Origin: Verrucomicrobiota bacterium
GTDB taxonomy: Bacteria; Verrucomicrobiota; Verrucomicrobiia; Opitutales; Opitutaceae
Assembly (NCBI GenBank): GCA_016235555.1
Contig: JACRKC010000045.1
Coordinates: 1 to 42,294, forward strand
Direction of reading: 5' to 3'
Length of the DNA stretch: 42,294 nucleotides
Shown: positions 36,901 through 42,294 of the stretch, in pieces
How positions within the stretch are numbered: position 1 is the first letter of the stretch
Layout of the letters: each line of letters starts with the position of its first letter
Notes under the pieces: generated by a model
Seen by the model: the letters and a program-made list of their open reading frames with translations, nothing else
Database searches by the model: none
What the model was told of the DNA's origin: nothing
Translations under genes and position numbers: made by a program

Positions 36901-37005
36901 ACCGACACGTTTATCTACAACGACGCCACCCCCGCCCTCGCCCGCTTCCGCAACCGCATCGATTACGGCGCCCTGTGGACCTTTGGCGTAAAGGGCACGT
37001 TCTGA
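33913..37005 (+). CDS. TonB-dependent outer-membrane receptor 2
   Basis: This 1030-residue receptor is a clear paralogue of the one at 30625, with the same domain order and shared segments. A signal peptide (RLLALALALTLPALTTALPAQ) leads to a carboxypeptidase-regulatory-like domain (GTIEGRVQNARTGEFL, ADGSFRLAPVPAGD), a TonB-box-like KLAAFVV at 119-125, a plug (NAAEFLKFIPGVTVE, GAALSGTVNLVPRSAF) and a large barrel ending in LWTFGVKGTF. The ligand-facing plug loops differ (GGVPPEYVPITIGG here reads GAPAANVPITLAG), so the two may take different ligands. The ATG at 33913 starts the signal peptide; the in-frame sequence upstream to 33802 is AG-rich repeat. The phosphoesterase gene begins 70 bases downstream. 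Confidence 0.92.
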   Translation: MLLRRLLALALALTLPALTTALPAQPAATGTIEGRVQNARTGEFLERARLTIAGSSLEAFTAADGSFRLAPVPAGDVTLQIFYTGLPAESVRLPVAAGATVTRDIELGPKAPAAGDTVKLAAFVVGESREMAASALAINEQRFAPNIKNVLSTDEFVTVAEGNAAEFLKFIPGVTVESTGGNARDISINGAPAANVPITLAGFSVASANVGDTNVGRTVAMDMMSVNNLSRIEVEYTPTPESQGAALSGTVNLVPRSAFERARPVFNFSTYLSLRSNENSFSRSAGPRRTPSRKAGPGVDFSWVAPLSRRFGFTLAAGTSGNFSPEIFTQMLWRPASGPTGGNFPASTPDRPYLTTYNYRDAAKDQQRGSASATLDYRLGAHDRLSLGFQYSYFNLYATNQTLGFVINRVPAGGFSPTSTHSGPANGDAELQLTNLLRDRYNRTYMPSLTWRHDGPVWKADAGFAYSKSTNANRDIDKGGFNATTGFRRNVTIVFDQVQEIRPGTITVIDIATGRVIDPFAIDGKTFNTATAAQNDTDDQQRTAYANLARDFFGRVPVKLKAGLHARQSIRDNRGFTSGYTYLGPDLNAATDESAAPFLDPVYANRSGAFGFPAINGLSNYLAWERAKASPEQFTVNRNNEYRSLVQNSKYARELVSAAYARGDVALFDRRLKLTGGLRAEQTNISARGPRTDPTLNFQRDAAGRLLGTPTSRVLIRPASDALGVSQLTFLERGTHVTREYLRLFPNLNASYQIRDNLVVRAAGFTSIGRPDFNQFAGGVSLPDPDANEATSFITVNNAGLKPWRARTLNVRIEYYFAGVGQLSLNAFRRDTRDFFGGQTIATTPEFLDLYDLDPAAYGKFRVQTQVNVPGTVRMEGSSLNYKQALTFLPAWARGVQVFFNASSQRRTGALVGNSGFNFYPRSASWGASLTRPRYNLRLNWNHRGERRGAAVTGAGIPADNYTWIPKQTTLDAQAEWNLLRRYTLFASLRNATAVPTDTFIYNDATPALARFRNRIDYGALWTFGVKGTF

Positions 37006-37007
37006 CT

Positions 37008-37042
37008 CATCGTTCTCACAATCGTAATCTCTCTCGTTCCAC
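37008..37042. repeat. CGTTCTC-type sequence after receptor 2
   Basis: CATCGTTCTCACAATCGTAATCTC resembles, in family terms, the CT-rich arm at 33760-33800; only a single arm is visible. Confidence 0.4.
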
Positions 37043-37075
37043 CAGGAGTCTCCCCATCTTCCCCTCACACCTCTC

Positions 37076-37945
37076 ATGCGCCTCCGTCTCCTCGCACTCA
37101 CCCTCTTCGCGCTACTCCCTCTGCGCCAACTCGCCGCCGCCGAGCCCTTCTTCTTCATCCAGCTCAGCGACACGCAAATGGGCATGTTCACCGACAATGC
37201 CGACTTCGCGCAGGACGCCGCCAACTTCGAGTTCGCCGTCACCGCCGTCAACCGCCTGCGCCCCGCCTTCGTCGTCGTCACGGGCGACCTCGTCAACAAA
37301 CCCGGCGACCCCGCGCAGGTCGCCGAATACCGCCGCATCCTCGGCAAGATCGACCGCGCGATCCCCGTCTACTCGCTCAGCGGCAACCACGACATCGAAA
37401 ACGTCCCCACCCCCGCCACCATCGCCGCCTACCAGAAAATCTTCGGCCCGGATCGTTTCACCTTCCGTCACGCCGGCCTCTGGGGCATCGCGCTCAACTC
37501 CACGCTCATCCACTCGCCCCAACAGGCGCAGGAACTCCTCGCCGATCAGGACCGCTGGCTGCGCACCGAGCTCCAGCGCGCCAAAGACGGCGGCGCGCGC
37601 CACATCGTCGTGTTCCAGCATCACCCGTGGTTTCTCAAGCGCGCCGACGAGCCTGACCAGTATTTCAACATCCCGCTCGCGCGCCGCGCCGCCCACCTCG
37701 CACTTTTCCGCGAGTTCGGCGTGCGGTATCTTTTCTGCGGCCACTACCACCGCAACGCCGAGGCCGTCGATGGCACGCTCAACGCCATCACCACCGGCCC
37801 CGTCGGCAAGCCGCTTGGCGGCGCCAAGTCCGGCCTCCGCGTCGCCATCGTGCGCGACGAGGTGATCGAGCACCGCTACTACGAACTCGGCGAACTCCCC
37901 GTCAGCATCGACCTGAAACCGAAAGCCGCCAAAGCCGCGAAGTAG
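37076..37945 (+). CDS. Exported calcineurin-like metallophosphoesterase
   Basis: This 289-residue enzyme has a Sec signal peptide (LLALTLFALLPLRQLAAAEP) and the five metal-binding blocks of calcineurin-like phosphoesterases: LSDTQ at 30-34, TGDLVN at 69-74, SGNHD at 102-106, QHHPW at 181-185 and GHYHR at 222-226. The first block is D-x-Q instead of the usual D-x-H, as in CPPED1-type members, so metal binding at one site may differ. The C-terminus is lysine/alanine-rich. It lies 70 bases after the second TonB receptor and is probably in the same operon, suggesting it removes phosphate from the ligand before or after uptake. A monoesterase or diesterase activity cannot be told apart by sequence. 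Confidence 0.88.
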   Translation: MRLRLLALTLFALLPLRQLAAAEPFFFIQLSDTQMGMFTDNADFAQDAANFEFAVTAVNRLRPAFVVVTGDLVNKPGDPAQVAEYRRILGKIDRAIPVYSLSGNHDIENVPTPATIAAYQKIFGPDRFTFRHAGLWGIALNSTLIHSPQQAQELLADQDRWLRTELQRAKDGGARHIVVFQHHPWFLKRADEPDQYFNIPLARRAAHLALFREFGVRYLFCGHYHRNAEAVDGTLNAITTGPVGKPLGGAKSGLRVAIVRDEVIEHRYYELGELPVSIDLKPKAAKAAK

Positions 37946-37951
37946 CCGGCC

Positions 37952-38056
37952 GCTCGCGCCGCGCAGAACTGTAGGGCGGGTCGCCGAACCCCGCCGTCTC
38001 CGCGCCTGCTCGCGCCGCGCCATCGAGGCGGAGGTCGCCGAACTCGCCGCTGCAAC
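37952..38056. repeat. Tandem direct repeat at convergent gene ends
   Basis: Two units of about 50-56 bases start with GCTCGCGCCGCGC (37952, 38008) and share GTCGCCGAAC followed by CGCCG. Unlike the other gaps, the two copies point the same way. Unit 2 runs to the stop codon of the autotransporter gene. Confidence 0.65.
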
Positions 38057-39919
38057 TCAGAACCCCGTCTGCACCGAGAGCGAGAGGCGGTTCGCCAGTT
38101 TGTCGTCGCTGCGGAGGTCAGCCGCGTAGCCGAGCGTCACGCTGCAATTCTTCGCCACGGCGAGCGTCGCCGCCGCCCCGAGCGCCACACCGCTGCCGTC
38201 GCCATCCTTGATGCCGACGGTCGTGGTGCGCGTGAAGTTGTTCGCCAGTTTGCCCGACACATTGCGCGTGCGGCTCGAGAGTTCACCGTGCCACGCCGCA
38301 CTGAAGTCAAAACGCAACGCGCGATCCGCGACCTTGGTATCGGTCCCGAAGTCGATGCCGACGCCGCCGGCCGAACTCTTCGCCTCCTGCGCGGCGAAGT
38401 CCATCGAGAGCGACGGCACATCCTTCTCCGAGTAGGCGTCGAGTTTCACGCGCTCGGTGCGCAGGCCGAGCCACGGACGCGCGGAGAACCCGCCGGCGTC
38501 GAGGGTCCAGGCGGCCTTGAGGCCCGCGCCCCAATGCGTGCCGTCGGTCTTGCCGTTGGTCTGAAATCCGCCGAACGCCGTCGTCCGATGGATGCCCTTC
38601 ACGCGCACCGTGCCGAAATCGCCGTCGGCCGTGAGCGACACCGGGCCGCCGCGCCAGACGGCGTAGAGCCGGCCCGTATTGTCCTCCACCGAGAAATTGC
38701 CCGCGCCGGCGCTCAGCTTGGCGTTGAGCCGGCCGACATTGAGCGCGCCGCCCAGAAACACTCCGTCGCTCGCACGGAAATCCGCGCCGGCCGTGACCAC
38801 CTGCGCCGTGTAGTTGAACTTCGGCCGCCAGCCGGCCGCGTCACGATTGCCGTCGCCGTAGTTGAAGGAGGCGTAGACATCACCGCGGCCGGTCCGGCGG
38901 GGCGAGGCGCCGAGTTGGGCGACGCGTGCGTCGAGCGCGTTGGCCGCGAGACTCTGCAGCGCGAGCGCCGCCGTGCCGGTGGTGCTCGCAAAGCCGAGGA
39001 CCGGCTCCGGATTGAGTTCCTCCGTCACGATCGCCGCGAGGAGGGCATGCGTCTTCGCGGTAGGATGGATGTCGTCGAAGAAAACATAGCCATTGGGGTC
39101 CCCTCCGCCACCAGCGCTCGTCGGGGCGATGACGAACGACGTGGCATTCGCATAACCCAGCGCCCGGTAATCGACCGTCAGCCGATCGAGGATTCCCTGC
39201 AGGTCCACGTAGGTGAAATTCACATCGGTCGCGGTATTCGACAAGGTGCGCAGGCGCGCGAAGAGTTCGGCATTGAACGCCGTCGTCGCCCGCAGTCCGA
39301 AGGCCTGGCCGGTGCTGCCACCGGCGATTGAGCGGGGTGTCACTCCGAGATTCGGCAATCCCGCAATCACAATGTTTTTGGCTCCGAGACCGACGAGCGA
39401 CTGAAGGGCGTTCGCGGTGGAAACGGCTGCGGCGGTGCCGGCGCTGTCGATCAGGGACGGGTTGGTCGGGGTGGCGGGATTCGTCAGCACCGGGATCAGG
39501 TCGTTGGCGCCAATGAGCACCGTAAACAGGTCGGTGCGCGCCACGGAGATGGCCCGCTGCTGAAAGAGACCGAGTTGCAGCGTCAGGGCCGGCGGCAGGG
39601 CCGACGTGCCACTGGCCGTCGCCCCACCAAAGGCGAAATTCAGACTGGATTTCACCGTGGCCGGCGCGGTGGCGGCGAGAGCGAGGCTGTTGCCGAGTTG
39701 CTCGACGAAGGTCCGGCCGTTGGAAAAGCGGCCTTGGAAATAAGGTGCCGGCGGATTTCCGGCACCCAGCGCACTGGTGGCCGCGAACAGATTGCCGCTG
39801 TCACTCAGGCTGTCGCCAAAGGAATACTGGTTGGTGAACGTGCGATTCTGGGCATAACCGGCGGCGGCGAGGGCCGTGGCCGTGAAGACACCTGCGAGGA
39901 GACGGGGGAGTTTTTTCAT
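38057..39919 (-). CDS. Autotransporter with GDSL (SGNH) esterase passenger
   Basis: This 620-residue protein is a type Va autotransporter carrying a lipase/esterase. A signal peptide (LLAGVFTATALAAAGYAQ) is followed by a GDSL domain (about 30-310): FGDSLSD at 34-40 with Ser37, GGA at 98-100, IGANDL at 137-141 with Asn139, and FDDIHPTA at 281-288 giving D282 and H285. From about 340 a beta-barrel domain (RGDVYASFNYGDGNRD) runs to a C-terminal Phe (LSVQTGF). The layout resembles EstA of Pseudomonas, with the passenger likely displayed on the surface. Substrates are acyl esters; sugar or lipid esters are both possible. The ATG at 39919 is chosen for the signal peptide. It is divergent from the CcsA-like gene and converges with the phosphoesterase gene. 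Confidence 0.92.
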   Translation of the reverse strand: MKKLPRLLAGVFTATALAAAGYAQNRTFTNQYSFGDSLSDSGNLFAATSALGAGNPPAPYFQGRFSNGRTFVEQLGNSLALAATAPATVKSSLNFAFGGATASGTSALPPALTLQLGLFQQRAISVARTDLFTVLIGANDLIPVLTNPATPTNPSLIDSAGTAAAVSTANALQSLVGLGAKNIVIAGLPNLGVTPRSIAGGSTGQAFGLRATTAFNAELFARLRTLSNTATDVNFTYVDLQGILDRLTVDYRALGYANATSFVIAPTSAGGGGDPNGYVFFDDIHPTAKTHALLAAIVTEELNPEPVLGFASTTGTAALALQSLAANALDARVAQLGASPRRTGRGDVYASFNYGDGNRDAAGWRPKFNYTAQVVTAGADFRASDGVFLGGALNVGRLNAKLSAGAGNFSVEDNTGRLYAVWRGGPVSLTADGDFGTVRVKGIHRTTAFGGFQTNGKTDGTHWGAGLKAAWTLDAGGFSARPWLGLRTERVKLDAYSEKDVPSLSMDFAAQEAKSSAGGVGIDFGTDTKVADRALRFDFSAAWHGELSSRTRNVSGKLANNFTRTTTVGIKDGDGSGVALGAAATLAVAKNCSVTLGYAADLRSDDKLANRLSLSVQTGF

Positions 39920-40094
39920 GGCTGCGTAAAAGCGTGACGCCGAGGCAATCGGCCGGGCCGCCGGGGCGCAAGTGTGCGCCACGTTGAAAATTCTGATCCG
40001 CCGCATCGGCCGCGCTGATGGCGGGCAGTGGCCCCACCACTATCTGCGCCGCCGGACTTGCCCCGGCTCCGGCGGACCGTAGCGTGGCGGCCTC
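39920..40094. promoter_or_regulatory. Divergent intergenic region
   Basis: This 175-base gap separates the divergent autotransporter and CcsA-like genes. It is one of the few gaps with no repeat element that I can see. I see no clear promoter. Confidence 0.3.
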
Positions 40095-40943
40095 ATGTTT
40101 CTCGACCTCGCTGACCGCACGTGGCTCTGGGGCGCCGCGGGACTCTATCTCGCGGGGTTCGTGCTCGGCACGCAATCGCTGCTGCGCGGGGGCAAGCCGT
40201 CCGGCGTGCTCATCTACGCGCTCGTCGTCGCCGGCTACGCGCTGCAACTCGTCGGCCTCGGCCTCCGCGGCCGGGCGGTGGGCGGCTGCCCGCTCGGCAA
40301 CACGTTCGAGATTTTCCAGTTCACTTCGTGGTCGGCCATCACGCTTTACCTCGTGGTCGGCGTCACCTTCCGCTCCAGCCTCCTCGGCTTCTTCACCTCG
40401 TGCCTCGCCGCGGTGCTCACGCTCGTCTCGCTCGCGATCCCGGCGTGGGATGCCGCCCGCCGCACCAAAATCTTCGGCGGCAATCCGTGGATCGAACTGC
40501 ACGCGGCGCTCGCCCTGTTCAGCTACGGGGTGTTCGCCCTCCTCGCGCTCACCTCGATCATGTTTCTCGCGCGCAACTACTCGCTGAAATCGAAACGGCT
40601 CGGCGGCTGGTTCTCGTTTCTGCCCTCGATTCTCGACCTCGATCACATCGGCGTGCGCCTGCTCAGCGCCGGGGTCGCCCTGCTCGCCGCTTCCCTGGCC
40701 GTCGGTTCGGTCTATTGGTTCCGGGACACGGCGAGCGCGAATCTCTCGAAAATCTTTGTGACTGTCGCCGTCTGGGCGGCCTACGCCGGCGCCCTCGGTC
40801 TGCGCCTCGGTGGGCGGCTGCTCACGAAACGGTTCGCGTGGACGTGCCTCGCGCTGTTCGCCTTCGCCCTGATGTCCCTCGGGCCGGTGGATGCCAGCCG
40901 GCACCCCGTCACCAAGACGCCGGCCCCGTCCGCGAAGCCATGA
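40095..40943 (+). CDS. Cytochrome c assembly / HemX-like membrane protein
   Basis: This 282-residue protein has about eight hydrophobic segments (for example 11-28, 38-57, 80-92, 98-117, 137-157, 188-205, 219-236 and 249-265) and matches the cytochrome c assembly family (CcsA/CcmC/HemX). Candidate heme-related histidines are His136 in ELHAALALFSYG and His184 in LDHIGVRLL. The FEIFQFTSWS segment at 71-80 is where family members carry their tryptophan-rich loop. Its gene overlaps hemA by four bases (ATGA), so the two are translationally coupled; hemX next to hemA is a known arrangement and links heme synthesis with heme delivery or control of HemA. There is no Shine-Dalgarno sequence before the ATG. 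Confidence 0.82.
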   Translation: MFLDLADRTWLWGAAGLYLAGFVLGTQSLLRGGKPSGVLIYALVVAGYALQLVGLGLRGRAVGGCPLGNTFEIFQFTSWSAITLYLVVGVTFRSSLLGFFTSCLAAVLTLVSLAIPAWDAARRTKIFGGNPWIELHAALALFSYGVFALLALTSIMFLARNYSLKSKRLGGWFSFLPSILDLDHIGVRLLSAGVALLAASLAVGSVYWFRDTASANLSKIFVTVAVWAAYAGALGLRLGGRLLTKRFAWTCLALFAFALMSLGPVDASRHPVTKTPAPSAKP

Positions 40944-42019
40944 GTCACGACGGCCTTTTTGTCATCGGCGCGAATCACCACCGCGCGCCCCTCGAGGTGC
41001 GCGAGAAGCTCGCGCTGGCCGCCGGCACCGCCGACGCGCTGAAGGCCGAACTCGCCTCCATCGAGGGCCTGCGCGAGTTCGCCGTGCTCAGCACGTGCAA
41101 CCGCATCGAGTTCTACGGCGTCGCCGCCACTCCCGGCGCCGCGGAGCGCGTGTCCGCCGCCTTTTGCGCCCGGCAGAATTTCGACCCCGCCCAGTTCGCG
41201 CAGATCCGCCTCGACCTGCGCGGACGCGACGCCGTGCAACACCTGCTCGAAGTCGCCGCCGGGCTGGATTCCCAGATGGTCGGCGAGACCGAGATTTTCG
41301 GCCAGGTGAAGGAGGCCTACGCCGCCGCGCAGGCGCGCCGCTCCACCGGCCCCGTCCTCAATCGCGTTTTCCAGAAAGGCTTCCAAGCCGCGAAAAACGT
41401 CCGCACCAACACCGCAATCACCGAGGGCCAGGTGAGCGTCGCCAACGTCGCGGTCGACCTCGCGCTCACCATCTACGGCGGCCTCAAGGAGACGCGGATC
41501 CTCCTCCTCGGCGCCGGCGAAATCGGCGAAAAGACCGCCAAGGCCTTTCAGAGCCGGGGCGCCGCCGGCCTCACCATTGCCAGCCGCCGCTTCGAGCGTG
41601 CGATGGAACTGGCGACCACGCTCGGCGCCAGCGCCATGCCGTTCGAGCAACGCGAGGCCCGCCTCGCCGAGTTCGATGTGGTGGTCTGCGCCACCTCGGC
41701 TCCCGGCACCGTGATCTCGCTGGAGGCGGTCGGCCGTGCGATGCACAAGCGCCCGGCCCGCCCGCTGTTTTTCGTGGACCAGGCCCTCCCGCGCGATGTC
41801 GAACCGGCGGTGGCGGAACTGGAAAACGTCTTCCTCTACAACCTCGACGACCTCGCGAAGATCGCCGAGGAGAACCGCAGCGCCCGCGAAGCCGAGCTGA
41901 CCAAGGCCCGCTCGATCGTCGCCCAGAAAGCCGATGCGCTGTGGCACCAGGTCGCCGCCCAGGTGACGGGAGTCGGCGGCAACCACGCCACCCCGAACGC
42001 GAGCCAGCCGCAACCCTAG
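40940..42019 (+). CDS. hemA: Glutamyl-tRNA reductase (HemA)
   Basis: HemA reduces the glutamate on charged tRNA-Glu to glutamate-1-semialdehyde with NADPH, the first step of C5-pathway heme synthesis. The catalytic domain includes GANHHRAPLEVREKL (10-24) and STCNRIEFYG at 51-60 with nucleophile Cys53. DSQMVGETEIFGQVKEAY is the signature next to it. The NADPH domain has LLLGAGEIGEKTAKAF and FFVDQALPRDVEP. NVFLYNLDDL opens the dimerisation helix, but the protein ends about 50 residues later, whereas the E. coli enzyme (418 residues) continues for about 100. At 359 residues the dimerisation domain is short. The ATG overlaps the upstream stop, which fixes the start. Confidence 0.95.
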   Translation: MSHDGLFVIGANHHRAPLEVREKLALAAGTADALKAELASIEGLREFAVLSTCNRIEFYGVAATPGAAERVSAAFCARQNFDPAQFAQIRLDLRGRDAVQHLLEVAAGLDSQMVGETEIFGQVKEAYAAAQARRSTGPVLNRVFQKGFQAAKNVRTNTAITEGQVSVANVAVDLALTIYGGLKETRILLLGAGEIGEKTAKAFQSRGAAGLTIASRRFERAMELATTLGASAMPFEQREARLAEFDVVVCATSAPGTVISLEAVGRAMHKRPARPLFFVDQALPRDVEPAVAELENVFLYNLDDLAKIAEENRSAREAELTKARSIVAQKADALWHQVAAQVTGVGGNHATPNASQPQP

Positions 42020-42057
42020 GGCGGCGCCCCGGAAGCAACGTGACATCGCAACGCCGG

Positions 42058-42117
42058 GTAGCTGCAAGCGTGAGCGAGTGGTTCGCCCGGAAACCACTCG
42101 CTCACGCTCGCGGCTAC
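42058..42117. repeat. Inverted repeat pair (GTAGCTGCAAGCGTGAGCG)
   Basis: Arms 42058-42083 and 42092-42117 are 26 bases each with two mismatches and only an eight-base spacer. This is a strong hairpin just after hemA and may end its transcript. Confidence 0.85.
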
Positions 42118-42193
42118 GCCCCACGAAATCTCGGTGTCGCTGCACAAGGGCGGCTTACTGAGGCTCGCACAATTGAGTGACACGCGGTGGTTC

Positions 42194-42294
42194 GGGGAGC
42201 GCCCGCGTCCCGCGGGCCGTCCTCGGCGTCTCGCCGAGGATTTCGGAGGTGTCGGCGAGACGCCGGCACCAGCACCCGAGACGGGTGCGCTCCC
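42194..42294. repeat. Nested inverted repeat, cut by window end
   Basis: The outer arms GGGGAGCGC (42194) and GCGCTCCC (ending 42294) enclose an exact inner pair, GGCGTCTCGCCGA at 42225 and TCGGCGAGACGCC ending at 42264. It may continue past the window. Confidence 0.7.

Noticed and set aside
30586-37075. SusD-like gene paired with the TonB receptors
   Set aside because: No SusD-like lipoprotein frame lies in or beside the receptor operon; the flanking genes are the propeller-like protein and the phosphoesterase.
1-42294. tRNA or rRNA genes in the intergenic gaps
   Set aside because: No cloverleaf with TTCGANNC-type arm or rRNA-like segment was seen by eye; a covariance search would be decisive.

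Overview
The window looks like part of a Verrucomicrobiota chromosome, most likely Opitutaceae. The reasons are very high GC with strong third-position GC bias, a PSCyt1/DUF1549/DUF1553 heme protein followed by a DUF1501 protein, exported glycoside hydrolases and a sulfatase, about 1,000-residue TonB-dependent receptors with no SusD partner, and paired inverted repeats in nearly every gap between genes. The assignment is inference from gene content; there is no rRNA or other phylogenetic marker here except hemA.

Layout. 1-577: a CobW-like (G3E) protein that kept its CxCC metal motif but lost the Walker A lysine. 611-16652: an exported carbohydrate-degradation region with a GH2 beta-galactosidase-type enzyme, a GH29 fucosidase with a discoidin-like domain, a Tat-exported Gfo/Idh/MocA oxidoreductase, a LamG-like lipoprotein, the heme protein/DUF1501 pair, a second (Tat-exported) GH29 enzyme, and a sulfatase. 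An 828-base gap before the sulfatase holds a lower-GC patch with one doubtful small ORF. 17055-18302: glgC. 18546-20714: an exported beta-helix protein that resembles GH141-type enzymes. 21048-28780: a three-gene MdtABC-type RND efflux operon on the minus strand. 29152-37945: a likely operon with an exported unknown beta-propeller-like protein, two paralogous TonB-dependent receptors, and a calcineurin-like phosphoesterase. 38057-39919: an autotransporter with a GDSL esterase passenger. 40095-42019: a cytochrome c assembly/HemX-like membrane protein overlapping hemA.

How the parts may work together. Two GH29 enzymes, a type I sulfatase, a GH2 enzyme and a GH141-like protein together fit attack on a fucose-containing, possibly sulfated glycan. 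The Gfo/Idh enzyme and the heme/DUF1501 pair could add redox steps. The TonB receptors would import products or another ligand, and the adjacent phosphoesterase hints at a phosphorylated ligand. The substrate cannot be proved from sequence.

The most striking structure not explained by genes is a set of about 25 intergenic repeats: hairpins, pairs of hairpins in opposite orientation, and composites of three hairpins. They occupy all five convergent gaps and also sit inside apparent operons, and one overlaps the signal-peptide codons of the gene at 29152. A second unusual signal is that most starts lack a Shine-Dalgarno sequence, and several exported-enzyme genes begin directly after a CCC or CCCC tract. 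I saw no tRNA, rRNA, CRISPR array, insertion sequence or phage gene.
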